Counted from the first letter of the stretch, positions 24,654 through 33,250 are shown. The stretch: DNA of 50,151 nt from Nocardia testacea NBRC 100365 (GCF_000308775.1 NZ_BAGJ01000263.1:1-50151); one strand, 5' to 3'. The notes: generated from the letters alone by a model not told the origin. Numbers and translations: made by a program.

Positions 24654-25259
24654 ATGGCAGAGCTTCTCGTCGATTTCATCACCTCCCTCGACGGCTACGC
24701 ATCGGGAGAGGGATGGCCCGGATTCTGGGGCCTCGAGGGCCCGGAGTACCTCGCCTGGCTCGGCGAGCAGCCCGAGGTCACCTACCTGATGGGAGCGAAC
24801 ACCTACCGCCTGATGTCGGGCTTCGCCGCCGGCGAGGTCCCGGAGGGCCAGGAGGAGTTCAGGTCCGAGGAAGAGGCGTCCGTCGATGAGCTCACGCAAG
24901 CGTCCAAGGTGGTGTTCTCCTCCTCGCTCGAGGAGCCGCTGACGTGGGCAAACTCCACTCTCGTTCGCGACGACGCGGTCGAGGCGGTCCGCGCCATGAA
25001 ATCGAGTAGTTCAGAGATCCTCAGCACGATAGGCAGTCTCCGCCTGAGCCGGTCGCTGCTGCGAGCCGGACTCGTCGACCGCTTCCGGGTCGTGATGTTC
25101 CCGGTGATCACCGGCGCGACGGGTGCCGAACGCATCTACGACGGCTATCCCGACGTTGCCCTCGAGATGATCGAGCACCGCACCTTCGACGACCGCATCC
25201 AGCTGGTCGAGTACAAGCCCCGCGTGCTCGAGCATCCGCCGCTCGGCGCCCCCGCGTGA
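24654..25259 (+). CDS. Dihydrofolate reductase family protein
   Basis: A 201-residue DHFR/RibD-C-like reductase. It opens with LLVDFITSLDGYASG and has YLMGANTYRLMSGF, KVVFSSSLEEPLTWANSTLV and the IGSLRLSRSLLRAGLVDRFRVVMFPVITG block. AGGAAAGGA lies before the ATG at 24654. The NADPH-binding fold is clear; the substrate is unknown in this group. It is followed at 65 bp by a phosphotransferase gene on the same strand, possibly co-transcribed. Confidence 0.88.
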   Translation: MAELLVDFITSLDGYASGEGWPGFWGLEGPEYLAWLGEQPEVTYLMGANTYRLMSGFAAGEVPEGQEEFRSEEEASVDELTQASKVVFSSSLEEPLTWANSTLVRDDAVEAVRAMKSSSSEILSTIGSLRLSRSLLRAGLVDRFRVVMFPVITGATGAERIYDGYPDVALEMIEHRTFDDRIQLVEYKPRVLEHPPLGAPA

Positions 25260-25323
25260 CGACTCCTGTCCGCCGGTCCGGCCCACACTCACACTGCATG
25301 CTGCCTCGGTACTGTGACTTCGT

Positions 25324-26220
25324 ATGACCGGCACCGAGGTGGAGATCACCGCAGACCTGGTCCGTGACCTGCTGCGGGAGCAGCAGCCCGACCTCGCGGC
25401 CCTGGCCATCCGCGAGGTGGCGGGTGGCTGGGGCAATCAGATGTGGCGCCTCGGGGACGAGTTGGCCGTACGTATGCAGCGCATGGACCCCACCCCGGAC
25501 CTGCAACTGAAGGAGCGGCGGTGGCTACCCGCGCTGGCCCCGCGCCTGCCGCTGCCGGTGCCGACCCCGGTGCGATTCGGTGAACCGTCCGAGCGTTTCC
25601 CCAAGCACTGGACCGTGATGACGTGGGTTCCCGGCGAGCCGCTCGACCACGCCACGATCAGCCGCGGCGCCCACGCGGCCGATACGCTGGCGGAATTCCT
25701 CCGGGCGCTGCACGTCCCCGCCCCCGCCGAGGCGCCGATCGCTACCGACCGCGGCGCCCATCCCAGGGACTGCATGGACGGCTTCGAAGCCTTCTTCCGA
25801 GCCGTCGCCCCTGCCGACCGCGCTGCCGACGTCCGGGTGGTCTGGGACGATGCCGTCGCCGCCGGCGTGTGGGAGGGCCCGCCGGTGTGGGTGCACGGCG
25901 ACCTTCATCCCGCGAACGTCGTCGTCTCGGACGGAACGCTCTCGGGCATAGTCGACTTCGGTGACCTGTTCGCCGGTGACCCGGCGTGGGACCTCGCCGC
26001 CGCCTGGGTCCTGCTGCCCGCGGGCATGGCCGCACGGTTCTTCGACAGCTACGCGCTCGCGGACGAGGCGGCGATCCGGCGGGCCCGCGGACTGGCGGCC
26101 ATGAAGAGTCTGTTCCTGATGCTCATGGGACAGAACGGAGATCGGGGCCTTCCGGGCGGTAAACCGCACTGGGGACCTGTGGGCCGAGCGGCACTCGAGC
26201 GTGTTCTGCAGGGCATGTGA
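25324..26220 (+). CDS. APH-family phosphotransferase
   Basis: A 298-residue aminoglycoside-phosphotransferase-fold kinase, transferring phosphate from ATP to a small alcohol or amine substrate. The catalytic loop is HGDLHPAN at residues 191-198 and the metal site is DFGD at 211-214, followed by AGDPAWDLA. The N-terminal lobe has GGWGNQMWRLGDELAVRM. Aminoglycoside, macrolide or homoserine/choline-type substrates all occur in the family; the sequence does not decide. No resistance phenotype can be assumed. Confidence 0.88.
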   Translation: MTGTEVEITADLVRDLLREQQPDLAALAIREVAGGWGNQMWRLGDELAVRMQRMDPTPDLQLKERRWLPALAPRLPLPVPTPVRFGEPSERFPKHWTVMTWVPGEPLDHATISRGAHAADTLAEFLRALHVPAPAEAPIATDRGAHPRDCMDGFEAFFRAVAPADRAADVRVVWDDAVAAGVWEGPPVWVHGDLHPANVVVSDGTLSGIVDFGDLFAGDPAWDLAAAWVLLPAGMAARFFDSYALADEAAIRRARGLAAMKSLFLMLMGQNGDRGLPGGKPHWGPVGRAALERVLQGM

Positions 26221-26292
26221 CACACGGAGATCGACCTCCGATGAGGTCTCGCCGGCGGAACCACAGCCGGCAGTGGTGGTCGACGGCGAAGT

Positions 26293-27117
26293 CTACGAGT
26301 CGAGCTGCCTGCGAAACCACCGCGTCAGGATGTCGTCGACTGCCTTGGCTTCCGGACCCTGTGGCGCCGGTTCGAGACCCGGTTCGGCGGCCAGCGGGTG
26401 CGCGAGATTCGGCACGGAGACCAGTTCGACGTCGTCCGGCTGTGTGTAACGCCGACGCAGAGTGTGGACCAGCGCGGCCGCATCGGCGCGGAGATCCGGA
26501 TGATCATCTTCTCCGCTGACGACCAGCAGCGCCGGCGCGACGGTGAGTTCGGCGGCACGGGCCACGAAGTCCAGGCTGTCGGCGACACGCTCGGCTTCGG
26601 CGGTCCATTCATACGGGTGACCGGCTATGCCCTCGGTCAAGGGGACCACCGAGCGGATACGCACGGCCGGGTTCACGAGCGCGATATGCCGGATCGGGAT
26701 CGATTCTGTGGCCAGCACCCGGAGTGCGACCGCACCGCCGAGCGAGGCGCCGAGAATGCCGATCGGCTCCTCGTCGATCGGCAGCTGATCGCGGAGTGCC
26801 GCCAGGGCCGCGGGGAACTCGTCGGCAGCCTGCCGCGCGAACGGTGCGAGGAATGCGAGTAGCGCGTCCTGGCGGGCGAGTTCGAGCACGGCGTCGACGC
26901 GGCCGTCGACCATCCGGGCGCCACACATCGGCATGCCCAGATGGACCCGCCAGGCCGGCACCCCGGCCATCGGCAGGGCCGCGGCGAACGCCGCATCGGT
27001 GCGCGGCGCGTCCAGCATGTGCCAGGTCACGATCAGTGGCGCGGGAGCGTCGACCCCGCCGTCGGGTGGCAGCGCCGTGTAGGGGACGCCGGCAGCGGTT
27101 CCAGTGATCGTTTCCAT
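26293..27117 (-). CDS. Alpha/beta hydrolase
   Basis: A 274-residue alpha/beta hydrolase. The nucleophile elbow is GILGASLGGAVALRV. The acid lies in VVSGEDDHPDLR and the histidine in VPNLAHPLAAEPG. GAGGAG precedes the ATG at 27117; the longer frame to 27549 covers the opposite strand of a repeat and is rejected. Likely an esterase or dienelactone-hydrolase-like enzyme, substrate unknown. Short segments resembling the serine hydrolase gene at 30660 lie on the plus strand on both sides (26276-26299 weak, 27187-27223 clear). Confidence 0.85.
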   Translation of the reverse strand: METITGTAAGVPYTALPPDGGVDAPAPLIVTWHMLDAPRTDAAFAAALPMAGVPAWRVHLGMPMCGARMVDGRVDAVLELARQDALLAFLAPFARQAADEFPAALAALRDQLPIDEEPIGILGASLGGAVALRVLATESIPIRHIALVNPAVRIRSVVPLTEGIAGHPYEWTAEAERVADSLDFVARAAELTVAPALLVVSGEDDHPDLRADAAALVHTLRRRYTQPDDVELVSVPNLAHPLAAEPGLEPAPQGPEAKAVDDILTRWFRRQLDS

Positions 27118-27186
27118 CGAGCTCCTCGGTTGGCGTGGCGATCGACGTGCACCCCGATCGGCCGGGCCGCCCGGATCCACACGCAA

Positions 27187-27223
27187 AGTGTCCGACACAG
27201 TTACCTGGGACGACAAGGACGCT
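27187..27223 (+). repeat. Fragment of the serine-hydrolase N-terminus
   Basis: These 37 bases match 30680-30716 (codons 8-19 of the serine hydrolase) at 33 positions. The frame reads VSDTVTWDDKDA against VSGTVTWDDKGA and then meets a stop. It is debris of a paralogue or a duplication scar; nothing downstream continues the gene. Confidence 0.6.
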
Positions 27224-27278
27224 GTGCCCAGTGGTGACCTGTAGGTGAACCGCCGGTGGGTCGTCGTCGGGGCACGGC

Positions 27279-28475
27279 TCAGGTTGCCGCCTTCTTGATG
27301 CGTGCCCCGAGTGCGTCCAGTTCGTCGAGAACCAGGGCGGCGCCCCACACCTGATTTCTCTTTCGGGACGTCAGAGGTCGGATCACTCCGCTCTCGTGCA
27401 GGCGTTCGATGGCGGCGTAGGCCCTGCTGGTGCTCAGCCCGAGTCGGTCGGCGACGTCTTCCGTGGTGATGACGGGCACGGCGACGAGTGATGCCATGAT
27501 CTTCGCGGCGGCGCTGTGGCCGCGTACCGGACCTGTCAGTTCTCGCCACTGTTCGGGAATGGCGGCCAGATGACCTGCTGTCCGGCGCGATTCGGAAGCT
27601 GCGATTCGTGATCCCGCGGTGAACGAGCGCATGAGCGGTTCCGGGTCGCCGTTCCGGTAGGAGGCCAGATCGTCGAAGTAGCGATCCCGATGCGCGACCA
27701 GGGCCGAGGCCAGTGGCACGACCACGGCGCTCGTTACGGATCGGCGCCGGAGTACGGCGTTGATCAGTGCACGGCCGATGCGGCCGTTACCGTCGGTGAA
27801 GGGATGGATGGATTCGAATTGCGCGTGCGCGATCGCAGCTTGGGTCAATGCGGGAATGTCGTCGCGGTTGGTGTATCTGACGAGGTCTTGCAGATAGCTG
27901 CCGACGGTTTCCGGTGGGGGAGGAACGTACAGGGCATCCCGGGGTGAGTACTTGCTGCCGCCGATCCAGTTCTGCATGTCGCGTACGCGTCCGGCATAGT
28001 CGCCGTCGGTCGGGTCGTCCCGCATGAGTTCGCGGTGGGCGGCCGTCAAATCGTCCGCATCTATTCTTCTGGTGCCGGTGACCTTGGCCAGAAGCACATC
28101 CGTGGCAGTCGTCGCGGCAACCATCGAGGTGGCCGAGGGATTGGCTTTCACCCCGTGCAGCGCTCGCGCATAGTCGTCGACCCCGGCGTCGATCTCTTCG
28201 ATTCGGGAGGACGCCACGCACTCGGTGCGCAACAACAATGTGCCGAGAGCGCCGAGTCCGGCCGCGTGCTCCGCGTCGAGGGCGGTGATCTCACGTAACG
28301 CCGCCTCCATGTCGGCGAGCAGGCGCGAAGGCAACCGAATATCCGAATCGGCGATGGCCGGCGGGAGGCTTACCTCGACTTTGCGCATCAACCGGTCTTC
28401 GCGGGTACCGCCCCTGAACTGCTGGCGCCATGGAACCGCTCGCCGCTCATGCGGAGGCCAGTCGATATCGGCCAT
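27279..28475 (-). CDS. Fic-domain protein with N-terminal inhibitory motif and C-terminal winged helix
   Basis: A 398-residue Fic protein. The core motif HPFTDGNGRIGR is complete at residues 224-235, with His224 the catalytic base for AMP transfer to a target hydroxyl. An upstream SSRIEEI (89-95) matches the (S/T)xxxE inhibitory helix of self-contained class II Fic enzymes, so no separate antitoxin is needed. Residues ~310-390 form a winged helix (TTEDVADRLGLSTSRAYAAIERLHESGVIRPL), so the protein may bind DNA. TTGGAGG precedes the ATG at 28475. A perfect 12-bp palindrome lies 32-61 bp upstream and may be its own operator. Confidence 0.92.
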   Translation of the reverse strand: MADIDWPPHERRAVPWRQQFRGGTREDRLMRKVEVSLPPAIADSDIRLPSRLLADMEAALREITALDAEHAAGLGALGTLLLRTECVASSRIEEIDAGVDDYARALHGVKANPSATSMVAATTATDVLLAKVTGTRRIDADDLTAAHRELMRDDPTDGDYAGRVRDMQNWIGGSKYSPRDALYVPPPPETVGSYLQDLVRYTNRDDIPALTQAAIAHAQFESIHPFTDGNGRIGRALINAVLRRRSVTSAVVVPLASALVAHRDRYFDDLASYRNGDPEPLMRSFTAGSRIAASESRRTAGHLAAIPEQWRELTGPVRGHSAAAKIMASLVAVPVITTEDVADRLGLSTSRAYAAIERLHESGVIRPLTSRKRNQVWGAALVLDELDALGARIKKAAT

Positions 28476-28506
28476 AGCACCTCCAAACCAGGATCAGGGA
28501 TATTTT

Positions 28507-28536
28507 TATTCCTGCTTTTATCCTAAAGCAGGAATA
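28507..28536. promoter_or_regulatory. AT-rich palindrome upstream of the Fic gene
   Basis: TATTCCTGCTTT (28507-28518) and AAAGCAGGAATA (28525-28536) are perfect 12-bp arms around TATCCT. Related half-sites (AGGAT, AGGGATA) flank it at 28491-28505. It stands out in a GC-rich genome and overlaps the expected Fic promoter, so an operator for the Fic winged helix is plausible. It could also form an RNA hairpin. Confidence 0.6.
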
Positions 28537-29564
28537 GTGGGCCGCCAAATCCCACTTTCGTTGCGCTTCGCATGTCTCTCGAGGCGACGAGTGCCTCGCC
28601 CAGGTCGTTCCCGGACGTTTCGCCTACGGGAGTCCGATCGAAATGCGGGGCTTGCCGGACTGCCAGAAAAGCGTGTTCCTCGAGCGCGGACACCCGGAAA
28701 TCGCCATCGTATCCGCGCAGCTATGCCCGCTCTGGGAGGTCCGGAGATGAACAGGTCAGCGCAGGGTGACGAGCTTCGCCCTGCGGAGAAGCCACACCGC
28801 CGGGACCAGGCAGCACAGCAGCGCGAAGAGGCTCGCTTCCGGACCGAACGTCCCACCGGTCCGGAAAGGATGGTGCGCAGCAGGCCGGGTTCGCCGTCGG
28901 CGCCGGATACCGCAGTGCCGAACACGCCGGACTCGGTGAAGTTCCAGGCGAAATGCAGGCCGATCGGCAGCCACAGCGACCGCGTCGCGGTGTAGGCAAT
29001 GGCCAGCAGCGCACCGCCTTCGACCGCGATGGCCAGGGCGCCCCACAGCGTGGCGTTGCTGTTGACCGAGTGTGCCAGACCGAAGATCAGTGACGAGACC
29101 GCGATCGCGACGATGCTGCCGGTGCGTTCCTCCAGGACGCGGTGCACCACGCCGCGGAACAGCAGTTCCTCGGTGACCGCCACCGAGGCCATCGCGCCGG
29201 CCATGCCCAGGCAGGCCCCGAACGAGCCACCGGTGACGTCGGCGTCGGTGAACAGAGCCGCGAGCAGCATGGTCGCGAGGAAAGCCCCGGCGCCGACGAG
29301 CGCGCCACGCCCGAGCCCGCGCCATCGCCCCGCGGCAGCCAATTCGGTGACCGCCGGCCGGTTCTCGACACGGCGGGAAAGCCACGTGTAGGCGAAGATC
29401 GCCCCGATGGCCGCGCCGATCCCGAGGGCGAAACGAAGCACAGGCACATCCGAAACGAGCGCGTCCAGCCCCCGGGCGGCGATCAGCAACACGACCGTCC
29501 CGACGAGCAGAATCGGCACCCGGACCCGCTGTATCGGCCATTTCCGCTTGGTGGGGGCGGTCAT
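28518..29564 (-). CDS. CPBP intramembrane metalloprotease with an apparent C-terminal frameshift
   Basis: A CPBP (CAAX-protease/bacteriocin-processing) family membrane protease. Motif 1 is EELLFR at residues 132-137, motif 2 includes FGLAHS with His165, and motif 3 is LHFAWN with His204 and Asn208. Six to seven hydrophobic segments fit the family. After residue ~237 (LSGPVG) the open frame becomes arginine/serine-rich for another 111 codons. Adding one base at the CCC of 28852-28854 instead gives TFGPEASLFALLCCLVPAVWLL, a proper last helix, and a stop at 28756. The true gene was probably 28756-29564. The ATG at 29564 is preferred to the upstream one. Confidence 0.8.
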   Translation of the reverse strand: MTAPTKRKWPIQRVRVPILLVGTVVLLIAARGLDALVSDVPVLRFALGIGAAIGAIFAYTWLSRRVENRPAVTELAAAGRWRGLGRGALVGAGAFLATMLLAALFTDADVTGGSFGACLGMAGAMASVAVTEELLFRGVVHRVLEERTGSIVAIAVSSLIFGLAHSVNSNATLWGALAIAVEGGALLAIAYTATRSLWLPIGLHFAWNFTESGVFGTAVSGADGEPGLLRTILSGPVGRSVRKRASSRCCAAWSRRCGFSAGRSSSPCADLFISGPPRAGIAARIRWRFPGVRARGTRFSGSPASPAFRSDSRRRNVRERPGRGTRRLERHAKRNESGIWRPTIPALG

Positions 29565-29872
29565 CGAAAGTCCTCTCGCCGTTGTGCAGTACGGCGAGAC
29601 TACGAACGAGCCGAGCCGTGCCGCATCACTCCACGGGAGACTTTCCGGTAGTACTCGAGGGGGACACCGCACTGTCCGCTCGCTCCTCGGTCAGGCCCTC
29701 GAGGCGAGGCTTCGCGAGGCGTGCGAGTCCGGCGTCGGCGACATCGGTGAGAACGCCACGACCGCGTGCTGCCTGTCACCCGTACACAAGGTCGTCACTA
29801 TCGTGAACGAGAGAGTCACCATTCAGCCACTCGGGATAGTGGACTCGCGAATCAGAAAGACGGCATCGGATC
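29565..29872. other. 308-bp divergent spacer between CPBP and ArfB genes
   Basis: No gene is supported here. It must hold the promoters of the two divergent genes, but no clear -10/-35 pair or palindrome stands out. Confidence 0.4.
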
Positions 29873-30304
29873 ATGGCAGAAGACCTGACCGTGACTCGGA
29901 CGCTGGTGATACCCGCCTCCGAGTTACGCGAGCGGTTCTCCCGCTCGTCCGGCCCGGGCGGGCAGCACGTCAACACCACCGACAGCCGGGTCGAGCTGTC
30001 GTTCGACCTCGCAACCTCGCCCTCCGTGCCGGAGTCGCTGCGCACCCGGATGCTCGACCGCCTGGCGACCCGCCTGGTCGACGGGGTGCTCACGATCGCC
30101 GCTTCGGAGCACCGCGCCCAGCTGCAGAACCGCGCAGCCGCCCGCGAACGCCTGGCCGCGTTACTGCGCGACGCCGCTGCCCCTCCGCCGCCCGTTCGCC
30201 GCGCCACCAAGCCCTCGCGCGGCGCGAAGGAACGTCGCATCGCCGCGAAGAAACGGCGCGGCATCACCAAGCGAAACCGCCGTGCCTTTCCCGACGACCA
30301 GTAA
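29873..30304 (+). CDS. arfB: Alternative ribosome-rescue factor, peptidyl-tRNA hydrolase ArfB
   Basis: A 143-residue class I release-factor-like protein. The catalytic GGQ is at residues 29-31 within RSSGPGGQHVNTTDSRVEL. The basic C-terminal tail (KERRIAAKKRRGITKRNRR) is the part that enters the empty mRNA channel. This combination, without a codon-recognition domain, defines ArfB/YaeJ, which frees stalled ribosomes. Length and start match the family. A diverged copy of its 3' end lies at 32195-32310, on the far side of the serine hydrolase gene. Confidence 0.95.
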   Translation: MAEDLTVTRTLVIPASELRERFSRSSGPGGQHVNTTDSRVELSFDLATSPSVPESLRTRMLDRLATRLVDGVLTIAASEHRAQLQNRAAARERLAALLRDAAAPPPPVRRATKPSRGAKERRIAAKKRRGITKRNRRAFPDDQ

Positions 30305-30659
30305 TACTTTGTCCGGTCGGTGTGTACGTCGTCCGGTATGCGAATCGGGTGACCGGCTGCGACGGTCTCATCAGCGTAGGCAGCGGCTCTGTCACTGACG
30401 CACGGCTCCTCGGCGATGCCCGAATCCGGCGACCTCTGAGACTCATCTCGCCTGGATTATCGAACTGCGGGTCGTTGAACGCACCCGTGAGGATCGGGTT
30501 CGGGTCGAGGCAGGCGAACTCTGTCAGCGAACAGCGCGGTCGCAGGGAAATGTCGCGGTGGCTCGGCCCGCCGTCGGGTCGCAGTCCGCGGTCGACGCCG
30601 GTTTCGTCCCGAGTCCGGGCTTGACCTCGCCCCTGGGGCAAGGTTCGAGGATGGTGGGC
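30305..30659. other. 355-bp spacer between ArfB and serine hydrolase genes
   Basis: No gene is supported here; the frames open here are shadows. The last 40 bases hold a MerR-like dyad and promoter candidate, listed separately. Confidence 0.4.
30621..30652 (+). promoter_or_regulatory. MerR-like promoter candidate before the serine hydrolase
   Basis: TTGACC (30621-30626) is followed by the near-perfect dyad CCTCGCCCC (30625-30633), T, GGGGCAAGG (30635-30643). A possible -10, GAGGAT, lies at 30647-30652 with a 20-bp spacer, seven bases before the ATG at 30660. The layout recalls MerR-type promoters but the -10 is poor. Confidence 0.33.
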
Positions 30660-32138
30660 ATGAACGAGAAAACGAAGGCAGTGTCCGGCACAGTTACTTG
30701 GGACGACAAGGGCGCCTGGACGGCGAAAGGCGCCTGGGGGAGGGCTGATTCACAGGGCGGCGGCTTCTCCGTCGATCGCTGGCAGAAACGCCTGGACGAT
30801 TTACGCGCGATGCATCATGTGCCCGGCGCGCAGCTGGCGGTGCTGGTCGACGGTGAGGTCTACGAGCTGGCCAGCGGTGTGCTGCACCGCGGTACCGGGG
30901 TCGAGGTCACCACCGACTCGGTGTTCTTGTCCGGCTCGATCGCCAAGGTCTACACCGCGACTCTGATTCTGCAGCTGGTGGGCGAGGGCCTGCTGGATCT
31001 GGACGCGCGAGTGGTCGACGTGCTGCCCGAGTTCGGAACACCCGACCCGGAGGCGACGCGGGTCATCACCGTGCGTCGGCTGCTCAGCCATACCGGCGGC
31101 CTGACCAACGATTTCAACCGCGACACCGGGCGCGGTGACGACTGCCTGGAGAAGTTCGTCGCCGCGGCGCGCGAGGTGGCGCTGGACTGCCCGCCCGGCA
31201 ATGCCCTGTCCTACGCGGGCGTCGGCTACGTCGTGCTTGCCCGCATCGTCGAGGTATTGCGCGGTATGACCTGGGATCAGGCGATCCGCGATCACCTGGC
31301 CACCCCGCTCGGCCTCGAGCGCCTGATGACGCTGCCCGAGGAAGCGCTGAGTTTTCGTGTCGCCATGTCGCATCTGGGAGAGCCGGGCGCCTACCCGGAT
31401 CCGGCGCCGGCATGGGATCTCATGCCGCGGTCGGTGGGCCCGGCCGGGCGGGTGATCACGTCCGCGGGCGATATGGTCCGGTTCGCGAAGATGCACCTCG
31501 ATGGTGGTGTCGCGGCGGACGGCACTCGCGTGCTGGCCGCCGACGCGGTGACCGCTATGCAGCGCCACGAGATCGACACGCCCGACAAGTGGAGCGTCTT
31601 CTCCGATGCCTGGGGGCTGGGCTGGACGCTATACGACTGGGACGGAATTCGCGGCTACGGCCATGACGGTGCGGCCGTCGGCCAGTATGCGTATCTGCGT
31701 GTGGTTCCCGAAGCCGGGGTTGTGGTCGCGCTGATGACCAACGGCGGCAGCGCCCGTCAGCTCTATGGCGACGTGTACCGGGAACTGCTGGCCGAGCTCG
31801 CCGGTGTGCAGATGCCCGAGCCGTTCGCACCGGCGGATCCGCCCATCGAGGTGGACATCACACCGTTTCTGGGCACCTACCAGCGAGAAGGCGTCGTCAT
31901 CACGGTCAGCCGCGGCGACGGCGGAAACGCCCATATGCGTTACGCATTCGTCGACGATATGGCGGAGCTGTCCCCGCCGCTGGAGATGGACCTGCTCCCA
32001 TACTCCGAGAACATCTTCGCCGCCTCCGGCGCCGGGCCCTCCTTCGCCGAAGGCTATATGCCCATCGTCTTCGCCACTCTCAACGACGGCACCGAATGCT
32101 GCTACGCCGGCATGCGCGCTGCCCCGAGGGTCGCCTGA
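30660..32138 (+). CDS. Serine hydrolase of the class C beta-lactamase fold
   Basis: A 492-residue protein. The catalytic SxxK is SGSIAKVYTA. The usual YxN second motif appears as YAG (LSYAGVGY), lacking the asparagine, and the KTG-like third motif is HDG (GYGHDGAAVG). These are features of esterase/peptidase-like members rather than true beta-lactamases. A C-terminal beta-rich domain of ~110 residues follows (FLGTYQREGVVITVSRGDGG). No signal peptide is seen, so it is probably cytoplasmic. The start is 30660 or 30651. Its first codons are repeated as debris at 27187. Confidence 0.88.
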   Translation: MNEKTKAVSGTVTWDDKGAWTAKGAWGRADSQGGGFSVDRWQKRLDDLRAMHHVPGAQLAVLVDGEVYELASGVLHRGTGVEVTTDSVFLSGSIAKVYTATLILQLVGEGLLDLDARVVDVLPEFGTPDPEATRVITVRRLLSHTGGLTNDFNRDTGRGDDCLEKFVAAAREVALDCPPGNALSYAGVGYVVLARIVEVLRGMTWDQAIRDHLATPLGLERLMTLPEEALSFRVAMSHLGEPGAYPDPAPAWDLMPRSVGPAGRVITSAGDMVRFAKMHLDGGVAADGTRVLAADAVTAMQRHEIDTPDKWSVFSDAWGLGWTLYDWDGIRGYGHDGAAVGQYAYLRVVPEAGVVVALMTNGGSARQLYGDVYRELLAELAGVQMPEPFAPADPPIEVDITPFLGTYQREGVVITVSRGDGGNAHMRYAFVDDMAELSPPLEMDLLPYSENIFAASGAGPSFAEGYMPIVFATLNDGTECCYAGMRAAPRVA

Positions 32139-32194
32139 CCCATTCTCGTCGCCGTGGTCGTCGGCAGCGACACCCAGGTAGGTCGCGGCGGACC

Positions 32195-32310
32195 CCCGCG
32201 AACGCCTGGCCTCGTTACCGCGTGATGCCGCTGCCGCCCCGCCGCCCATTCGCCGCGCCACCAAGCCCACGAAACCACCGTGCCTTTCCCGGCGACCAGT
32301 AGTGCTTTGC
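32195..32310 (+). pseudogene. Decayed second copy of the arfB 3' end
   Basis: The segment matches arfB from CCCGCGAACGCCTGG (30141) to just past its stop (30314), with substitutions and a loss of about 55-60 bases near a CACCAAGC that occurs twice in arfB (30205-30212 and 30265-30272). No start region or GGQ part is present. Together with arfB it brackets the serine hydrolase gene. Confidence 0.7.
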
Positions 32311-32630
32311 CAGGTCGACAACGATCGACTCATCGGTATACCCGTGCACCCGTGCTGCCGGGAAACCACATCCGTCTCCGAGAGAGAGTAGGTGCGCGCG
32401 ATAGCCGTCCGCAGCCATCGCAGATCGGCGGCGATCAGGGTGCGGTCAAACCGGCTTCTACCTGCGCAGGAGTGGCAGGCGGGGTAGGCCGGATCATCGG
32501 CGAGCACGGTTTCTGGCTCGCTCCGACCGAGATATCGAAAGCGAGCATTACACCGGCCGATACGACATTATGGTCGCAGATCTGACTACTCAGGTCGCAC
32601 ACTGCGTTTTTCGACTGATCAGGGATCTGC
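32311..32630. other. Spacer after the arfB remnant
   Basis: No gene is supported here. The last 80 bases are less GC-rich and likely hold the promoter of the small exported protein. Confidence 0.35.
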
Positions 32631-32993
32631 GTGCATATGTTGAAGATATCGACCCGCACCATGCTCGGCAGCGTCATTGCCGTGCAGCTCATTGTCGGTT
32701 CAGTGGGCGTCGCGGCGGCCGAGCCCGCACCGGCGCCCGCGCCGGTGCAAGCACCCGATGCTCCGGGGTCCGGGGCGGTGGCTCCCATCGCGGCGTGCAT
32801 GGCGCCCGGCGACTCCATCGAACTCCGCGCCGGTCTGGGCGCCCTGCTCGGGACCGGGAGCGGCGCGATCGCAGGGCTGCCCCTCGCCTTTGTCGGGGCC
32901 ATCCCGCTCGGGATCATCGGCGGCGTGATCGGCGCCATGGTCGGCTCGACCACCTATGCCCAGGACGCCTGGCGGGCTCCGAAGGGCTGCTGA
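32631..32993 (+). CDS. Small exported protein with glycine-rich hydrophobic C-terminus
   Basis: A 120-residue protein. The signal peptide runs to about residue 30 (GSVGVAAAEP), followed by an alanine/proline repeat. The C-terminal half is a glycine/alanine/isoleucine-rich hydrophobic hairpin (GALLGTGSGAIAGLPLAFVGAIPLGIIGGVIGAMVGS), resembling small glycine-zipper envelope proteins of mycolata. AGGGAT precedes the GTG at 32631; an ATG at 32637 is the alternative. Function unknown. Confidence 0.65.
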   Translation: MHMLKISTRTMLGSVIAVQLIVGSVGVAAAEPAPAPAPVQAPDAPGSGAVAPIAACMAPGDSIELRAGLGALLGTGSGAIAGLPLAFVGAIPLGIIGGVIGAMVGSTTYAQDAWRAPKGC

Positions 32994-33250
32994 TCGGACG
33001 GGGCCGCGGGGTCAGCCCTTGACGGGCAGGTGGCGTCGAGCCATTCGGTGAACGAAGGTCCGCCGATTCGGGCGTGCGCCCGGCCCACCAACCCGAGGTC
33101 CTCCAGCAGGGCCCGATACACACCGACTACGGTCGCGGCGCCGACGACCTCGCGGCGGTCGATCATCCGCATCGTTTCGTAGAGCGGTACCCACCGGATC
33201 ATTTCGGCCTCGTCGAGTGAACCCCGGCCCGATGGCAAGCCGGTGTTCAT
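32954..33250 (-). pseudogene. C-terminal remnant of a NUDIX hydrolase
   Basis: The frame reads DEAEMIRWVPLYETMRMIDRREVVGAATVVGVYRALLEDLG, the C-terminal block of ADP-ribose-pyrophosphatase-like NUDIX proteins. The NUDIX box itself (GX5EX7REUXEEXGU) is missing, and the frame breaks just upstream; another minus frame continues to ~33350 without the box. It lies head-to-head with a truncated SLOG-like gene, a gene pairing seen in nucleotide-signalling systems, and both are broken. Confidence 0.6.

Noticed and set aside
26276..26299. Short match to the VDGEVYE segment of the serine hydrolase
   Set aside because: Only ~22 bases with a common motif; too short to separate from chance.
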